A DNA stretch of 6,327 nucleotides from Xanthobacteraceae bacterium (GTDB taxonomy: Bacteria > Pseudomonadota > Alphaproteobacteria > Rhizobiales > Xanthobacteraceae), in assembly GCA_030648135.1 (NCBI GenBank), contig JAUSIF010000112.1:1-6327 (forward strand), written 5' to 3'. A program made the position numbers and the translations under genes. Of the stretch, positions 1-5,573 are shown piece after piece. Below the pieces are notes generated by a model. The model was not told the origin of the DNA. It worked only from the letters and a program-made list of their open reading frames with translations, and did not search any database. The first letter of the stretch is position 1. Every line of letters starts with the position of its first letter.

Positions 1-371
1 TGCAGCCCATATTTAACGTCGTAGGTGTAGCCGGCATGCCCCGGACGGTAGATATCCTTGATGGCGGAATAGTCCTTGGGACGCTGATCGACATTCTCGA
101 TCAGAAGCGCGATCGGGGTGCCGGTCGTGACCTCGCGTCCGCTGGCCTCGTCGACGAACAGCCCGGAGAGAATCTTGACTGCGTCAGGCTCCTGCCGCTG
201 CGTGGTGAATCGCGATTGCCCGGGCCGGCGGCGGTCGAGGTCGCGTTGGATGTCGGCGGCCGACAGCGGTATGCGCGGCGGGCAGCCGTCGACCACGCAG
301 CCGAGCGCGACCCCGTGGCTTTCGCCGAAGGTGGTGACGCGGAAGAGATGGCCGAACGTGTTGTAGGACAT
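1..371 (-). CDS. aroC: Chorismate synthase, N-terminal part (gene runs off the left edge)
   Basis: Chorismate synthase converts 5-enolpyruvylshikimate 3-phosphate (EPSP) to chorismate, the last step of the cytoplasmic shikimate pathway, using reduced FMN. About 123 residues of a roughly 360-residue family are present. The protein starts MSYNTFGHLFRVTTFGESHG, the usual N-terminus. Residues 16-31 (GESHGVALGCVVDGCP) match the first family signature. RRRPGQSRFTTQRQEPD follows around residues 49-65, and RPKDYSAIKDIYRPGHAGYT near the cut end belongs to the conserved core. No frameshift or stop is seen. The start is ATG at 371-369, and nothing homologous extends upstream. It lies 78 bases downstream of the secreted-protein gene on the same strand, so it may be read from the fabI side or from its own promoter in the gap. 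The identification is secure; only the C-terminal two thirds are unseen. Confidence 0.97.
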   Translation of the reverse strand, partial: MSYNTFGHLFRVTTFGESHGVALGCVVDGCPPRIPLSAADIQRDLDRRRPGQSRFTTQRQEPDAVKILSGLFVDEASGREVTTGTPIALLIENVDQRPKDYSAIKDIYRPGHAGYTYDVKYGL

Positions 372-434
372 GGCGGCGGCCCGCTTGCTCGTGGCCGCCG
401 GTTGTAGGAGCGCGGGCGCCGGGGGTCAAACCGC

Positions 435-449
435 GGCGCCGGAAGCGCC
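435..449 (-). terminator. Weak terminator-like hairpin after the secreted-protein gene
   Basis: GGCGC (435-439) and GCGCC (445-449) form a 5-bp GC-only stem with a 5-base loop. The stem begins directly after the stop codon of the upstream gene in the direction of transcription. Only a short GCGGTTT follows, without a proper T run, so this is at best a weak intrinsic terminator or attenuating structure ahead of aroC. It may be chance in GC-rich DNA. Confidence 0.2.
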
Positions 450-935
450 TCAGGGCACTGTGATCACGTGATCGTAGGTGAGCCCTTTGTGCGGATAGGC
501 AACCCGCAACACGATCTGCTCTCCGCGCGCAGGCCGGCCGACATAGAACACGCGCGTGCCGCGCACCGGCCGCCCCAGACAAAAGGCCGAGCCGCCGTCA
601 ATGCCGGTTGCGACGAAGCCGCCGAGATCGACCTTAATGCGGCCCGCGCGCGGGGGAGCGAGCACGCTCACGCGCGGGGAGCCGTCCTGTTGGCAACGCT
701 GATCGACGGTCGCCGCCGCGAAGATGAGCTTGCCATGGCGCGAGGAAGGCGCGCTCGACGGATCACCGGTCACATAGCCGGGAACATCCTCGGACGGGGT
801 GACGTAGTCCGGAGAGAACAGACCGGGCTCGCCGCTGAGCCATTGCTTGAGCCGAACGCCCTGGGCGTTTGCCTGTCCGCACGCGAACAGAACGAGAGCA
901 CAGACTGCGCCCGTGAAAATGCTGTTTCGGCTCAT
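450..935 (-). CDS. Small secreted protein of unknown function
   Basis: I do not recognise this family. The start at 935 gives 161 residues and has GGAG 8 bases upstream; an in-frame ATG at 971 would overlap the fabI stop and place 12 polar residues before the signal peptide. Residues 1-24 form a Sec signal peptide with a hydrophobic core at 10-19 (AVCALVLFAC) and an ANA signal peptidase I site at 22-24. LFAC at 16-19 resembles a lipobox but has Phe at -2, so a lipoprotein is the less likely reading. The mature part is about 137 residues, with Pro/Ser-rich stretches near 42-65. It has two cysteines, Cys81 and Cys119, which could form a disulfide. Residues 86-161 alternate short hydrophobic strands with G/P turns, including paired CLGRPVRG and YVGRPARG segments at 119-126 and 131-138, and end in YDHVITVP. 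This suggests a beta-sandwich, Ig- or cadherin-like fold, by inference only. It lies 32 bases downstream of fabI, probably in the same transcript. Confidence 0.8.
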   Translation of the reverse strand: MSRNSIFTGAVCALVLFACGQANAQGVRLKQWLSGEPGLFSPDYVTPSEDVPGYVTGDPSSAPSSRHGKLIFAAATVDQRCQQDGSPRVSVLAPPRAGRIKVDLGGFVATGIDGGSAFCLGRPVRGTRVFYVGRPARGEQIVLRVAYPHKGLTYDHVITVP

Positions 936-967
936 CGGCTCGTCTCCGTTGCGATCGAATGGACTGG

Positions 968-1792
968 TCAATCCTCGTCGCGAATTTTCGATATGTCCGG
1001 CGCATCCGGGTTTTTCATTCCGACGATATTATAGCCGGCGTCGACGTGATGAACCTCGCCGGTGACCCCGCGCCCGAGGTCGGAGAGAAGATAGAGCGCG
1101 GCGTCGCCGACCTCCTCGCTCGTCACCGAACGCCGCAACGGCGCATTGTACTCGTTCCACTTGAGAATATAGCGGAAGTCGCCGATACCCGAAGCGGCCA
1201 AAGTCTTGATCGGCCCGGCAGAGATGGCGTTGACGCGGATTCCCTTCGGGCCGAGGTCGGCGGCGAGATAACGAACGCTCGACTCGAGCGCAGCCTTGGC
1301 GACGCCCATCACGTTGTAATGCGGTATCCATTTCTCGGAACCGTAATAGGTAAGCGTCAAAATCGCGCCCCCTTTCGGCATGCACTTCTCGGCGCGCTGT
1401 GCGATCGCGGTCAAGGAATAGCAGGAGATGAACAGCGTATTGGTAAAGTTATCGGATGTAGTGTCGACATAGCGGCCGACGAGCTGGTTCCGGTCGGAGA
1501 AGGCGATCGCATGGACGACGAAATCGAGCGGCCCGAGCACGCGATCGGCCTCGGCGAAGACCGCATCGATGGTCGCGGGCACAGTCACGTCGCAATGGCC
1601 GGCAAGCTTGGCGCCGAGTTCGGCGGCGAGCGGCTCGACGCGCTTCTTCAGCGCCTCGCCCTGATAGCTGAAGGCGAGCTCGGCTCCCTGTGCGGCGCAG
1701 GCCTTGCCGATTCCCCAAGCGATCGAACGGTTATTGGCGACCCCGAAAATCAGGCCGCGTTTGCCCCGCATCAGTTCGCCAGTCTGCGCCAT
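968..1792 (-). CDS. fabI: Enoyl-[acyl-carrier-protein] reductase (NADH), FabI
   Basis: FabI reduces trans-2-enoyl-ACP to acyl-ACP, the last step of each elongation cycle in type II fatty acid synthesis, in the cytoplasm. The 274-residue protein has the usual length. GVANNRSIAWGIGKA at 17-31 is the FabI form of the dinucleotide-binding loop. CDV at 67-69 and HAIAFSD at 94-100 follow. Tyr149, Tyr159 and Lys166 (in YNVMGVAK, 159-166) match E. coli Tyr146, Tyr156 and Lys163. RVNAISAGPIKTLAASGIGDF and the C-terminal GEVHHVDAGYN complete the pattern. The start at 1792 gives the usual N-terminus MAQTGELMRGKRG and has AGGGGG just upstream; in-frame ATGs at 1810 and 1861 would add residues not typical of the family. 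Ala97 and Ser99 replace E. coli Gly93 and Ala95 in the triclosan pocket. The gene diverges from the ECF sigma gene and is followed closely by the secreted-protein gene. A second fabI elsewhere in the genome is possible, as in several rhizobia. Confidence 0.97.
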   Translation of the reverse strand: MAQTGELMRGKRGLIFGVANNRSIAWGIGKACAAQGAELAFSYQGEALKKRVEPLAAELGAKLAGHCDVTVPATIDAVFAEADRVLGPLDFVVHAIAFSDRNQLVGRYVDTTSDNFTNTLFISCYSLTAIAQRAEKCMPKGGAILTLTYYGSEKWIPHYNVMGVAKAALESSVRYLAADLGPKGIRVNAISAGPIKTLAASGIGDFRYILKWNEYNAPLRRSVTSEEVGDAALYLLSDLGRGVTGEVHHVDAGYNIVGMKNPDAPDISKIRDED

Positions 1793-1811
1793 GCAGCCCC
1801 CTGCTGCCATG
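1790..1811 (-). promoter_or_regulatory. Hairpin covering the fabI start codon and ribosome binding site
   Basis: On the plus strand CATGCAGC (1790-1797) pairs with GCTGCCATG (1803-1811), giving 8 pairs with one bulged C near 1808. In the fabI mRNA the ATG (1792-1790) is in the 3' arm and the loop (1802-1798) reads AGGGG, the core of the ribosome binding site. The inner 5 bp are perfect. The pairing is seen directly; a role in translation is inference. If transcription starts at about 1808, as the nearest -10 candidate predicts, only the inner 5 bp would form. Confidence 0.4.
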
Positions 1812-1814
1812 CCT

Positions 1815-1842
1815 TGTATAAAAGACGGCCTCCCTATGACAC
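1815..1842 (-). promoter_or_regulatory. Candidate housekeeping promoter of fabI
   Basis: Read on the minus strand, GTGTCA (1842-1837) resembles a -35 box (4 of 6 to TTGACA). After a 16-base spacer, TATACA (1820-1815) resembles a -10 box. The -10 lies in a TTTTATACAA stretch, the most AT-rich point of an otherwise GC-rich intergenic region. The predicted transcript would start near 1808 and have a leader of about 16 bases. This is plausible by position and composition, but the match is only moderate. Confidence 0.35.
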
Positions 1843-1867
1843 GCAGCCCATGGACCATCAAGCTGCT

Positions 1868-1893
1868 GGAATAATCAGGGGGGCGCTCGCGTT
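1868..1893 (+). promoter_or_regulatory. Candidate ECF-type promoter upstream of the sigma factor gene
   Basis: GGAAT (1868-1872) is followed by exactly 17 bases and then CGTT (1890-1893). Many ECF sigma factors recognise a GGAA-type -35, and alphaproteobacterial general-stress sigma factors use GGAAC-N16/17-CGTT, so this element differs from that consensus at one base. It lies 54 bases ahead of the preferred sigma start, in the right direction for autoregulation. A start of transcription near 1900 would leave a leader of about 45 bases. It could also be read by another ECF factor such as EcfG. Confidence 0.55.
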
Positions 1894-1946
1894 CTCATGC
1901 GAGAGGACGCAGAATGGGCGCGCTGAACCTAGCGATGGAGCCGGCC

Positions 1947-2438
1947 ATGACTACCGTTCGTCGCGGCCTCGAACCCCTGATTCCTGCGCTCCGGCGCTTT
2001 GCGCGGGCACTCGCGCGCGACGGTGAAACGGCCGACGATCTTGTCCAGGACACGCTAGTGCGGGCGCTCAGGGCCGAGCATCTGTTCCACGGAGGAGACT
2101 TACGCACTTGGCTCTTCACCATCCTGTTGAATCTTGATCGCAACCGGCGCCGCGGACTCTCTCGCCGGCCCATGCTCGCCGTGATCGAAGAAGTAGATCC
2201 GGCGGGTGCGCCGAGCTCCGACGGCTCCGGCCGCGATATCGAGCGCGGCCTCGCACTATTGCCGGCTGAGCAGCGTGAGGTGCTTCTGCTGGTGACGCTC
2301 GAGGGATTGAGTTACCGCGAGGCTGCGGAAGTACAGGCCGTGCCGATCGGCACCGTGATGTCGCGTCTTTCGCGTGCCCGGGCGGCGCTGCGCGCGCATC
2401 TCGACGGCGAACTCCCGCAATTGCGTCGGGTCCAATGA
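1947..2438 (+). CDS. ECF-type RNA polymerase sigma factor
   Basis: This 163-residue protein has the minimal ECF layout: sigma region 2, a short linker and region 4, without regions 1 or 3. Region 2 spans about residues 8-69, with LIPALRRFARALARD, DDLVQDTLVRAL at 30-41 and RTWLFTILLNLDRNRRR at 53-69. Region 4 spans about 100-152, with LLPAEQREVLLLVTLEGLSYREAA and the recognition helix around VPIGTVMSRLSRARAAL. It should direct RNA polymerase to a small regulon and be held inactive by the anti-sigma factor encoded 19 bases downstream. The start at 1947 has GGAG 6 bases upstream and gives an N-terminus of normal length. An in-frame ATG at 1914, with GAGAGGA upstream, would add MGALNLAMEPA and is a real alternative, although it would leave a leader of only about 14 bases from the predicted promoter. 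I cannot assign the ECF subgroup or its signal from sequence alone. Confidence 0.93.
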   Translation: MTTVRRGLEPLIPALRRFARALARDGETADDLVQDTLVRALRAEHLFHGGDLRTWLFTILLNLDRNRRRGLSRRPMLAVIEEVDPAGAPSSDGSGRDIERGLALLPAEQREVLLLVTLEGLSYREAAEVQAVPIGTVMSRLSRARAALRAHLDGELPQLRRVQ

Positions 2439-2457
2439 GGAAATCGAGAACGAATCC

Positions 2458-3243
2458 ATGACCGACAATGCACCGATCACCGAAGATGAGCTTCACGCCT
2501 ATGTGGACGGCGCGCTACCGGCCGACCGGATGGCCGCGGTCGAGTCTTATCTCGCCCGCAATCCGGAGGCGGCGGCTCGTGTCGCCGCCTGGCGGGTGCA
2601 GGCGGCACAGATCCGCGAACGTTGGGGCATGGTCGCCGACGAGCCGATCCCGGAACGGCTGCGCATCGAGAGCATCGCGGTGCGGGCGAGCGGCATTCGG
2701 CGCAAGGTCGCGATCGCGGCGACCATCGCCTTTCTGGTCGGAGCGGGCGCCGGCTGGCTCGGACGCGATCTGTCGGGGTTCGGCGCCGACGCCCAGCTCG
2801 CCCGCGTGCTCGCCGATGCCGCGATCGAGGCGCATCGGCTCTATATCAACGAGGTTCGTCATCCGATCGAGGTGCGCGCGGACGAAGCCCATCTCCTTCC
2901 ATGGCTGTCGCGCCGCGTGGGCTCGCCCGTGCGCGCGCCTAATCTCGCGCCGGAAGGCCTGAAGCTACTTGGCGGGCGGCTCCTGCCGGGGTCACGCGGG
3001 CCGACCGCCTTGATCATGTATGAAGGCAAGGGCGGCGAGCGCGTGACCATCACCTGTACGCGCGCCGGCCGCGAGGGCGAGAGCGGTTTCCGGTGGCGCG
3101 AGGCGGGCGATATCGGGGCGGTCGCCTGGGTCGAGAGCGGACTTGCCTTCGTGGTCGCGGGACCGGCCGAACGCCAACGGCTCGACCGGGTCGCGCGGCA
3201 GGTCCACGCCGCCTATGAGGAAATTTCGACCGATCGTCGCTAG
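2458..3243 (+). CDS. Membrane-bound anti-sigma factor, RsiW type (COG5662-like)
   Basis: This 261-residue protein most likely binds and silences the ECF factor encoded just upstream. Residues 8-57 (TEDELHAYVDGALP, then VESYLARNPEAAARVAAW) are the cytoplasmic helical part typical of RsiW-like anti-sigma factors of alphaproteobacteria. One transmembrane helix follows at about 83-102 (VAIAATIAFLVGAGAGWLG), preceded by RRK, so the N-terminus is inside and the last 158 or so residues are periplasmic. The periplasmic part has the family's recurrent stretches: RHPIEVRADEAHLLPWLSRR, APNLAPEGLKLLGGRLLPG, ALIMYEGKGGERVTI, and a final AWVESGLAFVVAGPAERQRL. The only cysteine is periplasmic, in TITCTRAG, so the zinc-binding His/Cys motif of ZAS-type anti-sigma factors is absent. 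The start at 2458 gives the family-like MTDNAPITEDEL; a frame-extended ATG at 2374 lies inside the sigma gene. The ribosome binding site is weak, which suggests coupling to sigma translation. The inducing signal is unknown. Confidence 0.9.
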   Translation: MTDNAPITEDELHAYVDGALPADRMAAVESYLARNPEAAARVAAWRVQAAQIRERWGMVADEPIPERLRIESIAVRASGIRRKVAIAATIAFLVGAGAGWLGRDLSGFGADAQLARVLADAAIEAHRLYINEVRHPIEVRADEAHLLPWLSRRVGSPVRAPNLAPEGLKLLGGRLLPGSRGPTALIMYEGKGGERVTITCTRAGREGESGFRWREAGDIGAVAWVESGLAFVVAGPAERQRLDRVARQVHAAYEEISTDRR

Positions 3244-3272
3244 ACGCTCCGCTGTAGCTCCGGATTCTGCGG

Positions 3273-4235
3273 TTAGGATTTCGACGCCCGCTGACGCATC
3301 CGTTTGGCGAACGCCTCGAGTTCCGGATCGTGCTCTTTCGGCAGTTCGATGCTGACGGTGACGAGGAGGTCGCCGGCGCCGCCTGCCTTGGTCGGAAAGC
3401 CTTTGCCTTTGAGGCGAAAAGTGCGCCCGCCGCTGGTCCAGGGCGGAATTTTCAGATCCACCGCACCGTCGAGGGTCGGCACCCGCACGCTCGTACCGAG
3501 CACCGCCTCGTCGAGGCCGATCGCCGCTTCGGCGCGCAGGTTCTCGCCGTCCTGCCTGAGTTCCGGATGGGGCGCGATATGGATCGTAATGAGCGCGTCG
3601 CCTGCCACGCCGCCGGGACCGGGGTAGCCCTGGCTGCGCAGGCGGATCTGTTGACCGTCGCTGATACCGGCCTGAACGGTCAGCTCGACTTTCTTGCCGG
3701 TCGGAAGCCGCACCCGCTTCTTTGCGCCGTGAGCGGCTTCGGCGAGCGTTACCGTAAGCGAGGCGGTCGCATCGGCTCCGCGCGGCGCGGCCTGAGGGCC
3801 AAATCCCTCGAAACCGCCTCGGTCAGGGTGAAGGCCGCCGAACAAGTCGCCGAGCATATCCTCCAAACCGCCGCCGCGGGCTCCGCGGCCGCGCGCGCGG
3901 CGAAGGCCCTCGGGGCCGAAACTGAAGGTTTCGAACGTGGTATCGCCGCCGAAGCCGCCGGGTTGCGCACGCTGATCGCCGCGGCCGAAACCCGAGAAGT
4001 CTTGGAAGCGCGGCTTGCCTTCGGAGTCGATCTCGCCGCGGTCGAAGGCCTTGCGCTTGTCCTCCTCTCCGAGAATCTCATAGGCGGAATTGAGTTCGGC
4101 AAAGCGTCCCGCCGCTTTCGGGTCGCCCTTGTTGGCGTCCGGGTGCAGGCGCTTGGCGAGCCGCCGGAAGGCTTTTTTGATTTCGGCCTGGCCCGCGCTA
4201 CGGGATACGCCGAGCACGTCGTAGGGATCGCGCAC
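3273..4235 (-). CDS. DnaJ-family co-chaperone, CbpA-like (no zinc finger)
   Basis: This 320-residue protein is a J-domain co-chaperone that should stimulate DnaK ATPase and pass on unfolded substrates in the cytoplasm. The J domain spans about residues 4-67, with helix II KKAFRRLAKRL, the HPD motif at 31-33, and FAELNSAYEILGEEDKRKAFDRG. A Gly/Phe-rich region follows at about 77-153. Residues 155-320 form the two beta-sandwich substrate-binding domains, with LPTGKKVELTVQAGISDGQQ, GDALITIHI, and DLKIPPWTSGGRTFRLKGKG. The CxxCxGxG repeats of true DnaJ are absent, so this is the class II type of CbpA; the main dnaJ should be elsewhere. The start is GTG at 4235, with GGAG 9 bases upstream and an in-frame stop codon at 4244-4242, so no longer form is possible. 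It follows the lipoprotein gene on the same strand after 89 bases and converges with the anti-sigma gene, 29 bases between the stop codons. Confidence 0.95.
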   Translation of the reverse strand: MRDPYDVLGVSRSAGQAEIKKAFRRLAKRLHPDANKGDPKAAGRFAELNSAYEILGEEDKRKAFDRGEIDSEGKPRFQDFSGFGRGDQRAQPGGFGGDTTFETFSFGPEGLRRARGRGARGGGLEDMLGDLFGGLHPDRGGFEGFGPQAAPRGADATASLTVTLAEAAHGAKKRVRLPTGKKVELTVQAGISDGQQIRLRSQGYPGPGGVAGDALITIHIAPHPELRQDGENLRAEAAIGLDEAVLGTSVRVPTLDGAVDLKIPPWTSGGRTFRLKGKGFPTKAGGAGDLLVTVSIELPKEHDPELEAFAKRMRQRASKS

Positions 4236-4254
4236 CGCACTTCACTCCGCGGGA

Positions 4255-4273
4255 CCGGGAAGGCCCCGGCCTT
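4255..4273 (-). promoter_or_regulatory. Overlapping dyads in the leader of the DnaJ-family gene
   Basis: Two inverted repeats share bases and exclude each other: CCGGG (4255-4259) with CCCGG (4265-4269), and AAGGC (4260-4264) with GCCTT (4269-4273). They lie 7 bases upstream of the GGAG ribosome binding site (4248-4245). An AT-rich patch, TAAATA on the minus strand at about 4279-4274, sits just upstream and could be part of a promoter, but I see no convincing -35 or RpoH-type element. A small upstream hairpin, GCGCA/TGCGC (4306-4321), follows the lipoprotein stop and has no T run. Confidence 0.25.
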
Positions 4274-4324
4274 GTATTTATGAATGTGGGGGCAAAGTTC
4301 GAGGCGCGCAATGCGGTGCGCAAT

Positions 4325-4819
4325 TCAGGACTTTTGCAAGGGCCGGCTCGACCTCACATCCCACTCGCCGCGATGGACACGGCAAGCGGTGCCTTCGAAC
4401 CAGGTCTCACGGCCGCTACGGACATGGCTGGCGAGGAAATTGCGGCAGGCAAAACCTTCCTGGATATAAGTCGCCGCGATCGGGGTTACGGTCCCCCGTG
4501 CACCGGTGGTTGGGTTTTGCCACGGGATGCTCGCGGCATCTTCCTTGCGGTTCAGCGCCTCACGCAGCGCGGCCGTGGCAAGGGACCAGTCCACGGAGGT
4601 CATGCCTTCGGACGTGCTAGCGGCCGCCGCCGGCTGGAGCGAGAGCGAGCCGGTGATATCGCCCTTGTCCCCCCTGTTGTCTTTGGCCGATACGCGGGCG
4701 TCATCGCCCATGCCGGGTATCAACGAGGCAAGCGGGAATGACATGCTACATCCGCCGGCCGCGATCGCGAGGAGGAGACCGCAAAGTGGCGCAGTGAAAA
4801 TGAACCACAAACCCCGCAC
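4325..4819 (-). CDS. Small lipoprotein, RT0821/Lpp0805-type surface protein
   Basis: This 164-residue protein has a lipoprotein signal peptide: a hydrophobic stretch at 4-21 (LWFIFTAPLCGLLLAIAA) and a lipobox ending in Cys24 (AAGGC). Ser25 after the cysteine fits outer-membrane sorting. A low-complexity linker at 60-72 precedes the C-terminal domain at about 75-157. That domain has the sequence known in alphaproteobacterial RT0821/Lpp0805 proteins: DWSLATAALREALNRKEDAA, IPWQNPTTGARGTVTPIA, a first Cys125 in FACRNFLASHV, a second Cys146 in WFEGTACR, and GEWDVRS. The two cysteines may form a disulfide. The biochemical role of the family is not known; it resembles the 17-kDa surface antigen group. 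I chose GTG at 4819 because it gives a normal signal peptide; ATG at 4912 would add 31 unsuited residues and overlap the pdxH start. The DnaJ-family gene follows 89 bases downstream on the same strand. Confidence 0.85.
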   Translation of the reverse strand: MRGLWFIFTAPLCGLLLAIAAGGCSMSFPLASLIPGMGDDARVSAKDNRGDKGDITGSLSLQPAAAASTSEGMTSVDWSLATAALREALNRKEDAASIPWQNPTTGARGTVTPIAATYIQEGFACRNFLASHVRSGRETWFEGTACRVHRGEWDVRSSRPLQKS

Positions 4820-4856
4820 GCCCGATCCATGATATGGAGGACGTTGGATGATCTGA

Positions 4857-4873
4857 TGCGCCCGCGGGGCGCA
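4857..4873. promoter_or_regulatory. 17-base dyad between the divergent lipoprotein and pdxH genes
   Basis: TGCGCCC (4857-4863) and GGGCGCA (4867-4873) are perfect inverted copies around GCG. The dyad is roughly central in the 86-base gap between the lipoprotein start (4819) and the pdxH start (4906). Neither side has a T run, so it is not an intrinsic terminator. It could be an operator for both genes or a hairpin in the pdxH leader. I do not recognise it as a known operator, and a GC-rich dyad may arise by chance. Confidence 0.3.
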
Positions 4874-4905
4874 ATATTCGACGCGCACGGACACGAACTC
4901 CAGCC

Positions 4906-5547
4906 ATGGCAAACGACGGTATGATGAAACACCCGCTAGGGTTAACGTTCGGTGACTTCGCTGAAGCGACCGAGCCGTTCAGCCCGTTTGCCAGCTGGAT
5001 GGAAGCGGCGAAAACGAGCGAGCCGAACGATCCGGACGCCATGGCGCTCGCCACCGTCGATGCGGACGGCCTGCCCAATGTGCGCATGTTGCTGTTGAAG
5101 CATTGGGATTCGCGCGGCTTTGTCTTCTATACGAATAGGGAAAGCACCAAGGGGCATGAACTCAAGGCCCAGCCCAAGGCCGCATTGATCCTGCATTGGA
5201 AGTCACTCGGTCGGCAGGTGCGTATGCGCGGGCTGATCGAACAGGTCTCCGATTCCGAGTCCGACGTCTATTTTGCCTCGCGCCCGCGCGGCGCCCAGAT
5301 CGGGGCCTGGGCGAGCCGGCAGTCGCGGCCGCTCGAAAACCGGGCTGTGCTCGAAGCCGCCGTCGCGCGCTATACCGAGAAATATGGGAAAGGTCCTGTT
5401 GCTCGGCCGCCCTATTGGATCGGCTACCGTCTCGTGCCGCTCCAGATCGAGTTCTGGGCCGAACAGCCGTTCCGGCTCCATGACCGGATTGTCTTCAGCC
5501 GCGCTCGGCCCGGCGCGCCCTGGGTACGGACAAGGCTCTACCCCTGA
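4906..5547 (+). CDS. pdxH: Pyridoxine/pyridoxamine 5'-phosphate oxidase
   Basis: PdxH oxidises pyridoxine 5'-phosphate or pyridoxamine 5'-phosphate to pyridoxal 5'-phosphate with FMN and oxygen, the last step of DXP-dependent vitamin B6 synthesis and part of salvage. The 213 residues match the usual length. The FMN-binding split barrel shows AMALATVDADGLPNVRMLLLK at 45-65, FVFYTNRESTKGHEL at 72-86 and GRQVRMRG at 102-109. YFASRPRGAQIGAWASRQS at 122-140 is the family core. PPYWIGYRLVPLQIEFW at 168-184 and FRLHDR at 189-194 complete it; Arg190 and His192 correspond to the substrate-binding Arg197 and His199 of E. coli. The C-terminus RLYP is typical. The start at 4906 has no clear ribosome binding site; ATGs at 4921 and 4924 are alternatives that would remove only 5 or 6 residues. 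The gene is divergent from the lipoprotein gene and 26 bases ahead of the SDR gene, so those two are probably co-transcribed. Confidence 0.97.
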   Translation: MANDGMMKHPLGLTFGDFAEATEPFSPFASWMEAAKTSEPNDPDAMALATVDADGLPNVRMLLLKHWDSRGFVFYTNRESTKGHELKAQPKAALILHWKSLGRQVRMRGLIEQVSDSESDVYFASRPRGAQIGAWASRQSRPLENRAVLEAAVARYTEKYGKGPVARPPYWIGYRLVPLQIEFWAEQPFRLHDRIVFSRARPGAPWVRTRLYP

Positions 5548-5573
5548 CCCGGTGCAAGGTGCAGGATCAACAG

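Noticed and set aside
184..582. Minus-strand open frame of 132 codons overlapping the aroC start
   Set aside because: It overlaps aroC in another frame and has Arg/Ala-rich low-complexity content.
781..807. GGAAC followed after 17 bases by CGTA on the plus strand, resembling an ECF promoter
   Set aside because: It is inside the secreted-protein gene on the opposite strand with no plus-strand gene downstream; one base of the -10 also differs.
468..1034. Plus-strand open frame of 188 codons opposite the secreted-protein gene
   Set aside because: The minus-strand frame has a signal peptide and a good ribosome binding site and fits between its neighbours. The plus frame overlaps the fabI 3' end and has neither.
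959..2026. Plus-strand open frame of 355 codons opposite fabI
   Set aside because: It covers the whole of a clearly identified fabI, runs into the sigma gene in another frame, and its translation resembles no family. Long antisense frames are expected in GC-rich coding DNA.
3249..3272. CCGC/GCGG inverted ends between the convergent anti-sigma and DnaJ-family genes as a shared terminator
   Set aside because: Only four contiguous pairs with a long, mostly unpaired interior and no T run on either strand.
3330..4283. Plus-strand open frame of 317 codons opposite the DnaJ-family gene
   Set aside because: The minus-strand gene has all the DnaJ motifs; the antisense product is Ala/Arg/Glu-rich without recognisable domains.
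4274..4300. RpoH-type heat-shock promoter upstream of the DnaJ-family gene
   Set aside because: CTCGAA and CCCCAC stretches resemble the two halves of the E. coli element, but their spacing is far too short.
4820..4912. Longer lipoprotein starting at ATG 4912
   Set aside because: It would put 31 residues before the signal peptide and overlap the divergent pdxH start; GTG at 4819 gives a normal lipoprotein signal.
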